From Firmicutes bacterium UBA1393 (lineage in GTDB: Bacteria > Bacillota > DTU025), in assembly GCA_002305255.1 (NCBI GenBank), contig DBQN01000040.1, forward strand, positions 34,645-65,373: a stretch of DNA of 30,729 nucleotides, in the 5' to 3' direction. Below the pieces are notes generated by a model. The model made no database searches. It saw only the letters and a list, made by a program, of their open reading frames with translations, and had not been told where the DNA came from. Positions 16,436 to 25,483 of the stretch are shown piece by piece. The translations under genes and the position numbers were made by a program. How positions within the stretch are numbered: the stretch's first letter is position 1; each line of letters opens with the position of its first letter.

Positions 16436-17510
16436 GTGGCGCACCTCCCCGACCCATCACCGGACTGAGCACCTGCTCTGTGGCGGCTCTGGCCCCCTCG
16501 CGCAGCTCATCGACGGACAGTGCCTGCTCTGCACGCAGCCGCTCCCTGACGCTCCAGGCCCGCGCGATGGTCTCATAGAGCACGTCGCCGCTCACACCCG
16601 CAGGCAGCAGATGGCGTGTGCCCACTCGCTCACACAAAGCCCTAACCTTCGGATCGTACTCGATGGCCACGGCGGGCACGCCGGCGGAGGCCGCGAAGAT
16701 GAGCGAGTGCAGTCGCATTCCCACAACCAGCTGGGCGGCGCCCACTACGCCCAGGGCCTGCCCGGGCGTCATGACGAAGGGCACTGCGGTGGCGCCCGAC
16801 CGCCCGGCCATTGCGTCGGCCAGCGCCAGATCTGCGCTGGGCTGGAATGCCGCGAACACCACCTCGGCTCCAAGCTCCACCCTGATCCTGCGGGCGCACT
16901 GGGCATACTCATCGGTGATGTCCCTGCCCACATCCCATGGGCGCAAGGCGAACATGACCACTCCCTCGAGTGTCTCGATGCGCCTGGCCACCGGTGAGTC
17001 CTTCGGCGCCAGGGCGAAGGCCGGATCGGCAACGAGGCTCACATCGGGCCTGACCACACCGAGTTCACGGAGGAGCTCCACCGATTCGGCGTCGCGAAGA
17101 CTGACAACTTTCGCTCCCTTGAGAGCCGTCTTCACAAGGAAGCGCGCGAACCCGGTGTTCAGCGGACCGAGACCCTGTGCATACACGGCCACCGGCACGC
17201 GCAGCGCACGCGCGATGCCCATCACGCCGGTGTAGTAAGGCACAGTCAGCCTGCCGGTGACATCCTGAAGCAGGCTACCGCCCCCGCTCACCAACAGGTC
17301 GGCTCCTCTGAGGGCTCTGACGATGCTGGGCAGGTGCGTTCTCGGCACAGCGTGCACACCGTAGGCACGCGTTGTTGCCTCAGGATCGCCTGACAGCACA
17401 GTCACTGAAGCGTCGGGGAGCAATCGCCTTGTTCCCTGAAGAAAGGCTTCAAGAACCGCCTCATCGCCCGTGTTGCCCATTCCATGGTAGCCCGACACAA
17501 CGATCCGCAC
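16413..17510 (-). CDS. csaB: Polysaccharide pyruvyl transferase CsaB
   Basis: Adds a pyruvate ketal to the secondary cell-wall polymer, the ligand bound by SLH domains of S-layer proteins. Opens with VVSGYHGMGNTGDEAVL, the family's N-terminal signature, and contains LLVSGGGSLLQD, YAQGLGPL, SLRDAESVELL and GMRLHSLIFAA with the conserved H, followed by VAIEYDPKV. 365 aa, typical. The start is GTG at 17510, with GAGGTGAT 5 nt upstream. It follows DUF5693 by 6 nt and overlaps the glycosyltransferase by 23 nt. CsaB genes adjoining DUF5693 and wecG/tagA are frequent in Bacillota. It implies, without proving, S-layer proteins with SLH domains in this organism. Confidence 0.93.
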   Translation of the reverse strand: MRIVVSGYHGMGNTGDEAVLEAFLQGTRRLLPDASVTVLSGDPEATTRAYGVHAVPRTHLPSIVRALRGADLLVSGGGSLLQDVTGRLTVPYYTGVMGIARALRVPVAVYAQGLGPLNTGFARFLVKTALKGAKVVSLRDAESVELLRELGVVRPDVSLVADPAFALAPKDSPVARRIETLEGVVMFALRPWDVGRDITDEYAQCARRIRVELGAEVVFAAFQPSADLALADAMAGRSGATAVPFVMTPGQALGVVGAAQLVVGMRLHSLIFAASAGVPAVAIEYDPKVRALCERVGTRHLLPAGVSGDVLYETIARAWSVRERLRAEQALSVDELREGARAATEQVLSPVMGRGGAPRGRKRRQ

Positions 17511-17516
17511 GGCTAA

Positions 17517-19610
17517 TCACCTCGCCCGCCCAAGCATGCCCTGCATGACCTTGTAGAACCACACCGCCAGTGCCGCTGCCGGCACTCCGATGAGCGCGCC
17601 AAGTGTCAGGCCTGTGAGTGTTCTGACCACCGTCAGGTAGATCGGAGTGTGCAGGTGGGCAAAGGTATTGACCATCGACACTTGCCCTATCATGGCCGCC
17701 GCAGAAGCAGCGAGCACGAGGGGCCTTCCGTCGGTCACCAGAAGGGCCGTCGTAGCCAGGAACGCCGGATGGCCGATGAGGAACTCCTTCGTCCTCGGGC
17801 GCGCAGGGAGAACCCGCTCAAGCAGGGCACGCATGGCCTGTTCCATGGAAGACGGGCTCACGGCCAACGAAGACGTGTTCCCGGTGCGAACGATATACAC
17901 GAGACCGACGGCCGCCACGAGCGCAGCGGCGACAGCGTGCCACATCAACACCGGACTGACGGCCAGCCTCACGATGGACTTGAGCATACCCTCACCCGGC
18001 TTGCGCAGGTGGTAGTGCCAGTATGCCAGGAGCAGCGCAGCGAAGGGCAGGACATGCATGAGCTTCACGCCGACGAACTGGTTGGCCTTCACCATGAAAG
18101 CAGGCGTCGTGATGCAGGCAGCGAGGATGAGGCCCCCGCCGATCGAACATGCCGATGCGGCAAACAGCCTGCCAAGGGCCGTCAGCAGCCACCCGCCGCC
18201 GCCCAGGGCAGCCCCGGCCCGGGCACCGACTGGCCTCAGCAGCACGAAGGCCGAAAGCGATGGGAAGATCACCGCGGCCGCCAGCGCAGCCAGCTGCCTG
18301 GCCATCACATGGTATCCCAAGGCCCAGATGCCCGAGAAGCCGGCCGCAGCCACCAGCATAAGTCCCACAGCTATTGCGGCGGGCATCGCCATCATGAGGT
18401 CGAGGATGAGCAAGCCGGCCGCAGCTATGCCCAGCACCAGCACGAGCGTTACGGTGAGGCCGGGCTCCACCGGCGCAAGCGACCCCGGGTGGTCGAGCAC
18501 GAACCCCGCGCCCTTCAATGCTGACGCAACGCCGCTCACGAAATCGTCATTCAGTTCCACAAGGGATCTCGAGTCTATCTGCTTGTTGATGGGACGGATG
18601 TACATCAGCCGGATGTTGCGCTCCTTGGCAGCTCTGACGTACCTGTCGACCATCGTGTCGACGGAGAGGCCCTTGTCGACCTCAGCACGGCTGATACTGT
18701 GCACACGCACGATATCCCAGTCTAGTGCCTTTGTGAGTGCTGCTCCGCCGGCCTGCGGCGAGAACTCGATGTCGCCATATGTCACACCCGCGCCCTTGAA
18801 GGCTGACGCTGTGTGCGACACCAGCGACGGGTAACCCATTATCTCCGTGCCTACGAACACCACGAGCTGCTGGTCACGGGCTGAACCAGTGCCAGCCCGT
18901 TGCCACGACTTGACGGCACTGATCATGGCGTCAATCCACTTCGCCGATATCCCCGGCCAGTTGGTAAAGCGAGCCACAGGGCTCAGCCCCGCCGAGCGCA
19001 GCAGCTCGCGGCTGGAAGGTCTGATCCCGATGTTGAGCCCTCGGGCTTCACTCATGGGCAGGGGCACCACGTAGGCTTCTGAGTAGGCTGAAGATGCAGT
19101 ATACACTGTGAACGCCGACTCGACACGTAGGGTAAGGTTGGCCTTTAGCAGCGACGCGGCCTCGGCGGTTCTCGGAAGCACCACGGTGTGCCACTGGCGG
19201 ATACGGTCAGATGGTGGTACGTCAGAAGCGTTCGCAGCGCCGGAGGCGTCGGCTGCACCAGGCGTGCCCTCAGCCCTGGCCGCGCCCGAGAAACCGAGTG
19301 TGCCCGTGGCCAGGAACTCCGCACCGGTTATGAGCGTTACATCGCCGGAATCCGCAAGGCTCGCCAGAGTGTCTTCCTCGATTGCCGCAAAACCTACTCC
19401 CTGCGCCGCCAGGCCCTGAAGATAGTCGAGATCAGGCACTCCGACCCGTCTGGCAAAGGCCAGGCCCTCCTTGAGGTCCATGCACAACGCCACCCGGTCG
19501 TATGCGGCCTCGGCACGGTGCCGTTGAAAGCCCACTGCCGCCGCTACGAGCGTGGACACGACTACCATGGCTAGCAGGGCTCGCGATGTCATGCTGCGTC
19601 GTCCGTCCAT
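17517..19610 (-). CDS. DUF5693 family polytopic membrane protein
   Basis: Large membrane protein of unknown function. A signal anchor (about residues 9-28) is followed by an extracytoplasmic domain (about 35-390) with AIEEDTLASLADSG, MYIRPINKQ and DHPG motifs, then eight or more hydrophobic segments filling the C-terminal 300 residues. An Ala/Gly/Asp-rich insertion lies near residues 110-135. The first half reminds me of the NodB/TIM-barrel-like N-domain of DUF5693 proteins that accompany csaB. The start is ATG at 19610, with AGGGGG about 8-9 nt upstream; 5 nt after the DUF2993 stop. 697 aa, in the family range. Its place before csaB suggests a part in assembling or modifying the surface polymer; that is inference from neighbours. 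Confidence 0.85.
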   Translation of the reverse strand: MDGRRSMTSRALLAMVVVSTLVAAAVGFQRHRAEAAYDRVALCMDLKEGLAFARRVGVPDLDYLQGLAAQGVGFAAIEEDTLASLADSGDVTLITGAEFLATGTLGFSGAARAEGTPGAADASGAANASDVPPSDRIRQWHTVVLPRTAEAASLLKANLTLRVESAFTVYTASSAYSEAYVVPLPMSEARGLNIGIRPSSRELLRSAGLSPVARFTNWPGISAKWIDAMISAVKSWQRAGTGSARDQQLVVFVGTEIMGYPSLVSHTASAFKGAGVTYGDIEFSPQAGGAALTKALDWDIVRVHSISRAEVDKGLSVDTMVDRYVRAAKERNIRLMYIRPINKQIDSRSLVELNDDFVSGVASALKGAGFVLDHPGSLAPVEPGLTVTLVLVLGIAAAGLLILDLMMAMPAAIAVGLMLVAAAGFSGIWALGYHVMARQLAALAAAVIFPSLSAFVLLRPVGARAGAALGGGGWLLTALGRLFAASACSIGGGLILAACITTPAFMVKANQFVGVKLMHVLPFAALLLAYWHYHLRKPGEGMLKSIVRLAVSPVLMWHAVAAALVAAVGLVYIVRTGNTSSLAVSPSSMEQAMRALLERVLPARPRTKEFLIGHPAFLATTALLVTDGRPLVLAASAAAMIGQVSMVNTFAHLHTPIYLTVVRTLTGLTLGALIGVPAAALAVWFYKVMQGMLGRAR

Positions 19611-19615
19611 TCGTG

Positions 19616-20329
19616 CTATACCCCCTGTGATATGCGCCCTGAGAGCAACAGTGCGTTGTCCACAACACTGACAGAGCTTGCCCTGATCCCCAGGGGAAGT
19701 CCGGAGAGGTCTACGCCGACAGTCACAACCTCAGAGGCGATATCGACGAGGAACGCAGGGATCGCCTTGTCGTCGATGGTGACGGATTCCATCTCGTACT
19801 CCAGCATCCTTCCATTCCGGGTCAGCTTCATGACTCCTTCGGTAGTCAACTGCACGTCGTTGCCTGCGATGGTCAGCGGCGCTGTCATCACAGCGCGCCC
19901 TGGGGCGAACTCCACGTCGGCGCCTGACGCCGCCGTTCTGGATGCCACCAGATACGCGTTAACATCTGCCTCGGTTATGAGCGCTTCAACCGTCGCTCCG
20001 TCTAGGGCGATGGCCCATTCATCCTCCGTGGCCGGCAACTTGCCAACGGGCAAGGTGACTTCAGGCGCCGTCAGAGTGACCTGCGCAAGCCTGAGTCCGG
20101 CCGCATGCATGCCTTCTACCTCGAGTCTGACGTCTCGAAAGCGGCCGAACAGCATCGCCAGTGCGGGGCGACCCGACACCCTGGCCTGCACTCGGGTTGC
20201 TGCCCCACCCAGCGCCTCGCTAACCGATGCCTCAACCTGCGATGCCACGAGTGTCGGTAGCACCACCTCTGACAACGCAACGAGGACTATGACCGCCATC
20301 ACCAGGCCGGCAGACGCGCGACCTCGCAT
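19616..20329 (-). CDS. DUF2993 (LmeA-like) family exported protein
   Basis: Small membrane-anchored protein of the DUF2993/LmeA type; the mycobacterial member binds phospholipids and affects cell-envelope lipoglycans. One N-terminal membrane segment (about residues 7-28) is followed by a soluble beta-rich domain with the repeating pattern LFGRFRDVRLEVEGMH, GATVEALITEADVNAYL and LSGLPLGIRASSV. 237 aa. The start is ATG at 20329, with GGGAGGTG about 8 nt upstream; the prfB stop is only 2 nt before it. Function in Bacillota is not known; the neighbours (DUF5693, csaB, glycosyltransferase) fit an envelope role. Confidence 0.85.
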   Translation of the reverse strand: MRGRASAGLVMAVIVLVALSEVVLPTLVASQVEASVSEALGGAATRVQARVSGRPALAMLFGRFRDVRLEVEGMHAAGLRLAQVTLTAPEVTLPVGKLPATEDEWAIALDGATVEALITEADVNAYLVASRTAASGADVEFAPGRAVMTAPLTIAGNDVQLTTEGVMKLTRNGRMLEYEMESVTIDDKAIPAFLVDIASEVVTVGVDLSGLPLGIRASSVSVVDNALLLSGRISQGV

Positions 20330-20331
20330 GA

Positions 20332-21448
20332 CTACTGCACCTCCCGGCCGGCCGACTTGGCCGCCGCTCTGAGGTAGGCCTCTATGAACTGGTCGATTTC
20401 GCCATCCATCACGGCGCCTACATTGCCCGTCTCAACACCTGTTCGATGGTCTTTCACCATGGTATAGGGCTGGAACACGTATGACCTGATCTGACTGCCC
20501 CACGCTATCTCCTGCTGCTCGCCGCGGATTGCCGACAGGCGCTGTTCCTGCTCTTCGCGCTGCTTCTGGGCGAGTCTGGCCCGGAGAATGCGCATTGCCG
20601 ACTCCCTGTTACTGTGTTGTGAGCGCTCATTCTGGCACTGCACAACGATGCCTGTGGGGAGATGGGTGATCCTCACCGCGCTGTCCGTCTTGTTAACGTG
20701 CTGCCCGCCTGCACCACCCGAGCGGTAGGTATCGATCTTCAAATCGGCCGGATCGATGTCTACCTCAGCATCCTCAATCTCAGGCACCACATCGACCGAC
20801 GCAAACGAAGTGTGCCGCCGCGCCGCAGCGTCGAACGGCGATATCCTGACAAGCCGATGTACGCCCTTCTCTCCCTTGAGGTAGCCGAAGGCGTTCGCGC
20901 CGCTGAAGAACAGCGTGGCGCTCTTGATGCCGGCCTCTTCACCGGGGAGCAAGTCGGCCAACTCCACGCTGAAACCGTTGCGCTCAGCCCATCTGGTGTA
21001 CATGCGCATGAGCATCTCAGCCCAGTCCTGGCTCTCAGTGCCGCCCGCACCCGGATGAATCGCCACTATGGCCGTGGCCGAATCGTACGGGCCTGACAGC
21101 AGGTTCGCCAACTCGATCCGCGACACGGTCACATCGAGCTCGCCCAGTTCGGTCAGGCTCTCCTCGATAGACTGCTGGTCATCCTCTTCATCGGCCAGCT
21201 CAGCCAGGGCTCTGATGTCGGCCATCCTGCGGACCACGTCATCGTACTTCTCTATGGCCGCGCGGAGTGCAGATATCTTCTGCATCATCGCGCCGGCAGC
21301 ATCCTTGTCGAGCCAAAGCCCGGGGTCGGCCGCCGCCTCCTCGTATTCGGCAAGCCTACTCCTTTTGCCCGCTATGTCAAAGATACTCCCTCATCTCGGC
21401 GATTCGTGCTTCCATAGACTGTATCGGCGACTCCAGCTCCGCCCTCAC
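20332..21448 (-). CDS. prfB: Peptide chain release factor 2, made by programmed +1 frameshift
   Basis: Recognises UGA and UAA stop codons and releases the finished protein. The coding sequence is complement(join(20332..21378, 21380..21448)). The zero frame starts at GTG 21448 (AGGGGGG upstream) and encodes 23 residues ending MREYL, then meets an in-frame TGA at 21379-21377. Slipping one base forward at CTT-TGA-C continues DIAGKRSRLAEYEEAAADPG and the rest of RF2, giving about 371 aa, the usual length. The stop-recognition motif SPF is in RISPFDAAA and the catalytic GGQ in SGGAGGQHVNKT. The gene lies 23 nt after secA and 2 nt before DUF2993. Automated calls starting at the ATG at 21288 would lose about 53 N-terminal residues. 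Confidence 0.97.
21376..21391 (-). promoter_or_regulatory. prfB programmed +1 frameshift site
   Basis: Minus-strand sequence AGGGAGTATCTTTGAC has the classical elements: internal Shine-Dalgarno-like AGGGAG, TAT, the slippery CTT and the TGA stop followed by C. The layout and spacing are the same as in the E. coli site (AGGGGGTATCTTTGAC). Low RF2 makes the ribosome pause at TGA and slip, an autoregulatory loop. Confidence 0.97.
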
Positions 21449-21471
21449 GCGCTCGTCCCCCCTGTAACCTG

Positions 21472-24135
21472 TCAGTTGGCCTTGTCAGCGGCGCCGCAGC
21501 ACTTCTTGTATTTCTTGCCGCTGCCACAAGGGCACGGGTCATTCCTGCCCACCTTGGCGCCTTTGTTCTTCACAGGCGTATGCCCGGAATCGGTCGTTGG
21601 CTGATTCGTAGTTATCCTGTACTTCGGTCGCTGCGGCACGTCCGCCGCTCTCCCGGCAGGCGCAGCGGCGGTTGCGCCGCCAGACCCGCCAGATCCGCCT
21701 GACCCGCCCGACGCGCTACCCGACGCCGAGTCCGACCTCGATGCCTGGGCAGGCGTCGCCGCACGCGGGGCACCCCCGTCGTCGGCTCTCCGCTCGCGTA
21801 TCTGCACCCTAAGCATGTAGCTTACGAAGTCCTCGCCGATGCTCTGCAGCAAGTCGCTGAACATGCCGAAGCTCTCGCGTTTGTATTCCACAAGCGGATC
21901 CTGCTGCCCGTATGCCCTCAGGCCAATGCCTTCTCTGAGCATGTCCATGGCCTGCAGGTGGTCGACCCACTTCGTGTCGATGAGATAGAGCATGATCGCA
22001 CGCTCGAGATCTCGCATCCGGTCATTGCCCAGCATGGTCTCTCTCGATGCGTGGGCGCCCTTGATCAGGTCGTCGACGGCTTGAACAAGATCCCGCCAGC
22101 TCATCCCTTCGCGGTAGACCTTCGCAGGCCCCCGCATGTTCAGAAGCGCACCGACCTCTCTCTCGAGGGCGTCGATGTTCCATTCCGAGCTGGACATCTT
22201 CTCATCGGCATGGGCCTTCACTATGCCCTGGGCCACACTGGCTATTGTGTCCAACGCCAGCTGCTTGAGGTTCTCACCCCTGAGTATCGCCCCGCGTCGG
22301 GCGTATATGGCCTCACGCTGCTTGTTCATGACATCGTCATACTCAAGCACCTGTTTTCTGATGTCGAAGTTGCGCGCCTCGACCTTCTCTTGAGCGCGGC
22401 GAATGGCAGCCGTCAGACGAGAGTGTTCTATTGGGTCGTCATCGCCCCAGCCCAACCGCTCCATCATCGCCGAGATCCATTCGCCTCCGAACAGGCGCAT
22501 CAGATCGTCTTCCAGCGCGACGTAGAACCTGGACGAGCCGGGGTCGCCCTGCCTGCCAGACCTTCCGCGCAGCTGGTTGTCGATGCGTCGACTCTCATGA
22601 CGCTCCGTGCCTATAACGTGCAGACCGCCCAGGGTCGCCACGCCCTCGCCTAACACGATATCGGTACCTCGACCGGCCATGTTCGTCGCGATGGTAACCG
22701 CGCCGCGCTGGCCTGCGAGTTTGATGATCTCGGCTTCTCTCTCATGGTGCTTGGCGTTGAGCACCTGGTGATGCACGCCTCGTTTCGACAGCATGTCAGA
22801 GAGCAGCTCCGACTTCTCGATGGACACTGTACCCACTAACACCGGCTGACCTTTGGCGTGGCGCTCGACTATCTCGTTGACAACCGCATTGAACTTGCCT
22901 CTCTGCGTCTTGAACACCATGTCGGGCAGGTCTTCCCTGATCATGGGCTTGGCTGTGGGCACCTGTACGACCGACAGCCCATATATCTTGATGAACTCCG
23001 CCTCCTCAGTGGCGGCGGTGCCCGTCATTCCCGAAAGCTTCGAATACATCCTGAAGTAGTTCTGGAAGGTTATCGTGGCCAGCGTCTGGCTCTCATGCTG
23101 TACCTTCACGCCTTCCTTGGCCTCAATGGCCTGGTGCAGACCGTCGCTGTAGCGCCTTCCAAACATCAGCCTGCCCGTGAACTCATCGACGATGATCACC
23201 TCATCGTCTTTGACGATGTAGTCGCGGTCTCGCCTCATGAGAGCCTTGGCCTTGAGGGCGGCATTGATGTGGTGCGTGAGCTCCATGTTGGCCTCATCGT
23301 AGAGGTTGTCTACCCTGAGCCACCGCTCTACCTTCGCCACGCCGTCTTCCGTCATGGCCACCGTCCGGGCCTTCTCATCCACCGTGTAATCCTGCTCTTG
23401 CTGCATGTTTTCGGCCAGTCTGGCGAAGAGCGCGTATTTGTCGGTCGACTCGTCCGCCTGGCCCGAGATGATCAGTGGTGTCCTGGCCTCGTCTATGAGA
23501 ATCGAGTCTACCTCGTCGACGATGGCGTAATGGTGACCTCTCTGGACCTGCATCTCCAGTGACGGCGCCATATTGTCGCGCAGGTAGTCGAAACCAAACT
23601 CATTGTTGGTGCCGTACGTGACATCACAAGCGTACGCAGCCCGCCTAGCAGGCGGCTCGAGGTCATGCACGATAACGCCCACGCTGAGGCCGAGCGACCT
23701 CAGCACCGGACCCATCCATTCGGAGTCCCTGCGGGCCAGGTAGTCGTTGACCGTGACGATGTGTACGCCCTTGCCGGTCAGCCCATTAAGGTAAGACGGC
23801 ATCGTCGCCACCAGGGTCTTGCCCTCGCCCGTCTTCATCTCTGCGATCTTGCCCTGATGGAGGACGATCCCGCCCATGACCTGAACGTCGTACGGATAGA
23901 GACCGATGACCCTCTTGGCCGCTTCCCTCACGGTAGCGAAGGCCTCGGGAAGGATACTGTCGAGCGACTCTCCCTTCTCGATCCTCTCGCGGAGGACCGG
24001 CGTGCGCGCAGCTAGATCCACATCCGACGCACGCTCAGCCTCGGGAGCCAGCGCGTTGACGCGCTCAACGAAAGCCCTGAGGGCCCTCGTCTCCTTCTCG
24101 TTGTAATCGAACATGCGCTTGATGAACCCGAACAA
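21472..24135 (-). CDS. secA: Preprotein translocase ATPase SecA
   Basis: Cytoplasmic motor that pushes unfolded preproteins through SecYEG. Walker A MKTGEGKT (about residues 100-107), Walker B region VDEVDSILIDEART, the preprotein cross-linking domain, motifs NMAGRGTDIVLGEG and LRGRSGRQGDPGSSRF, the helical scaffold and wing, and a C-terminal zinc-binding tail CPCGSGKKYKKCC that contacts SecB-like partners or lipids. A Gly/Ser-rich linker (GSASGGSGGSGG) precedes the tail. I prefer TTG at 24135, giving MFGFIKRMFD, which matches the family start and has GAGGTG 6 nt before it; an in-frame GTG at 24144 lies inside that site. About 887 aa. First gene of the long operon; preceded by the promoter at 24170-24178. 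Confidence 0.97.
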   Translation of the reverse strand: MFGFIKRMFDYNEKETRALRAFVERVNALAPEAERASDVDLAARTPVLRERIEKGESLDSILPEAFATVREAAKRVIGLYPYDVQVMGGIVLHQGKIAEMKTGEGKTLVATMPSYLNGLTGKGVHIVTVNDYLARRDSEWMGPVLRSLGLSVGVIVHDLEPPARRAAYACDVTYGTNNEFGFDYLRDNMAPSLEMQVQRGHHYAIVDEVDSILIDEARTPLIISGQADESTDKYALFARLAENMQQEQDYTVDEKARTVAMTEDGVAKVERWLRVDNLYDEANMELTHHINAALKAKALMRRDRDYIVKDDEVIIVDEFTGRLMFGRRYSDGLHQAIEAKEGVKVQHESQTLATITFQNYFRMYSKLSGMTGTAATEEAEFIKIYGLSVVQVPTAKPMIREDLPDMVFKTQRGKFNAVVNEIVERHAKGQPVLVGTVSIEKSELLSDMLSKRGVHHQVLNAKHHEREAEIIKLAGQRGAVTIATNMAGRGTDIVLGEGVATLGGLHVIGTERHESRRIDNQLRGRSGRQGDPGSSRFYVALEDDLMRLFGGEWISAMMERLGWGDDDPIEHSRLTAAIRRAQEKVEARNFDIRKQVLEYDDVMNKQREAIYARRGAILRGENLKQLALDTIASVAQGIVKAHADEKMSSSEWNIDALEREVGALLNMRGPAKVYREGMSWRDLVQAVDDLIKGAHASRETMLGNDRMRDLERAIMLYLIDTKWVDHLQAMDMLREGIGLRAYGQQDPLVEYKRESFGMFSDLLQSIGEDFVSYMLRVQIRERRADDGGAPRAATPAQASRSDSASGSASGGSGGSGGSGGATAAAPAGRAADVPQRPKYRITTNQPTTDSGHTPVKNKGAKVGRNDPCPCGSGKKYKKCCGAADKAN

Positions 24136-24169
24136 AAGATCCACCTCGCTTGATGGTTACCATCTTTCA

Positions 24170-24178
24170 ATTATAGCA
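24170..24178 (-). promoter_or_regulatory. Extended -10 promoter of the secA operon
   Basis: The minus strand reads TGCTATAAT, a perfect -10 hexamer with TGn extension. The predicted start is near 24163, about 28 nt before the secA TTG. No convincing -35 is present. The TAA of this hexamer is also the stop codon of the preceding gene (24173-24171), so the promoter sits in the last codons of that gene. Confidence 0.6.
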
Positions 24179-25310
24179 CATTGCCCCGGTGTTCCCGGAC
24201 TGCCAGGGCCCTTACGCCTCCCGACACCAGGCAGTGCCCTCCCAGTGCCACGGGAATGGCGCTCTCGGCTGCCGCGTGCGTGAACTCGGCGGCTCCGGCA
24301 TGTCCGACCCTCTCCCACAGGAAGAGGTCAGACGCAAACCGTTCCTCGGCATCCAGCGCCGCGCCCAGGTGAGCGAAGCATACCCGCGAGTCTATGAACG
24401 CAGCGTCGGAGCACCATGAGAGGTCGGCGAAGAACTGTCGAAATCCCACGCGCTCCGCCAGGCGTCCAATGAGGCTTCGGGCCCCGCCCGGCACGTCGCG
24501 CCCGAAGGCCCTCATGCCGCGTTCCTCCGAGAACGCGCGAATCCTGCACCTAGTAGTCGTGTTCAGATGTGAGACTGACACAGGCGACACCCGGCCGAAC
24601 AACGCGATCTCAGCGAGGTCCACGCCTAGCATCGCCGACGCAGCTTCGAGGCGAGACCGCGCCCTGTCGATGGGCCCTTCAGCCACCAGCCGGGCAACGC
24701 CCTCCACCTGAGGCCTGAAAGCCTCGGCAGCGTGCGTGAACACCAGGAGGTCGGCAGGGGTATCGATATCGAAGCTGGCACCGACTGTGGGCTCAAGCCC
24801 CACGGCGCAAAGCCCTCTCTCTGCGGCAGCCCACATCGGCACTTGATTGTCGACGGCAGGAATGTCGTAGGCGGCAATCGCGCGGGCATCGGCACATCCG
24901 AACATGTCGGCTGAGTAGACGTTGTTGGCCACTATGGCGTCCTTTCCGGCCAACACCGCAGCGGCGAACGCCCGAAGCTCAGCGTCGTCCATCAGCGCCC
25001 CCGAGCCTCCGCTCATGTACAGAAACGAGTCGAGCCCCAGCTCGTCGACGACCTGGTTGAGCCTGTGCCCGAAATGGAACTCGCCCGCGGCCGCCGATTC
25101 TTCGGCGACGGCCACCCTGACTCCCGCCTCAGTGCGTGCGCGGCTGGCCAAGTCGGGCCTATCGGTGACGGCCACAACCTCATCGAAGCAGCCGGTGACG
25201 GCGAGCCGCCCCATCAAGTCAACACACAGCTCCTCGCGAGCACGGGCCACCCATGCCTCGATCTGCCCGTCTACCTTGCCGCCTTCAAACACTAACGCTC
25301 CGAACTTCAC
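24171..25310 (-). CDS. Protein of unknown function, possibly nucleotidyltransferase-like
   Basis: I do not recognise the family with confidence. The 379-aa protein has no signal peptide or membrane segment. The N-terminal half resembles a GT-A nucleotidyltransferase fold: strand KFGALVFEGG, an acidic-hydrophobic FLYMSGGSGALMDD, IVANNVYSADMFG, and SFDIDTPADLLVF, a phrase typical of CofC/MobA-type enzymes. The classical LAGGxSxRMG loop is missing. The C-terminal half (about residues 215-379) contains SHLNTTTRCRIRAFSEERGM, FFADLSWCSDAAFIDSRV and a long ALA/GLU-rich helix. The start is GTG at 25310, with GGAGGTG 8 nt upstream. It lies between hpf, after a terminator, and secA, whose promoter overlaps its last codons. 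A sugar- or cofactor-nucleotide role is speculation. Confidence 0.8.
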   Translation of the reverse strand: MKFGALVFEGGKVDGQIEAWVARAREELCVDLMGRLAVTGCFDEVVAVTDRPDLASRARTEAGVRVAVAEESAAAGEFHFGHRLNQVVDELGLDSFLYMSGGSGALMDDAELRAFAAAVLAGKDAIVANNVYSADMFGCADARAIAAYDIPAVDNQVPMWAAAERGLCAVGLEPTVGASFDIDTPADLLVFTHAAEAFRPQVEGVARLVAEGPIDRARSRLEAASAMLGVDLAEIALFGRVSPVSVSHLNTTTRCRIRAFSEERGMRAFGRDVPGGARSLIGRLAERVGFRQFFADLSWCSDAAFIDSRVCFAHLGAALDAEERFASDLFLWERVGHAGAAEFTHAAAESAIPVALGGHCLVSGGVRALAVREHRGNVL

Positions 25311-25427
25311 TCAGTTCCCACCTCCGGCGCGCCACTGGCCTCGCGCCGCCGGCCTTGCGTCGCGCATCCCACCTTGCACGTCTCGCGCCACACGCCACGC
25401 CGCCTGACCGATCCGGCTGCAAACAAT

Positions 25428-25462
25428 GGCGGGGACCGGGAGCACCGCTCCCGAACCCCGCC
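25428..25462 (-). terminator. Rho-independent-like terminator after hpf
   Basis: Inverted repeat GGCGGGG-3 nt-GGGAGC / GCTCCC-3 nt-CCCCGCC with a 3-nt loop, starting 22 nt after the hpf stop. On the minus strand it is followed by ATTGTTTGC, a short T-rich tail. The stem is very strong and the tail weak. Confidence 0.7.
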
Positions 25463-25483
25463 CTGAGATCACTCCAGGCGCCC

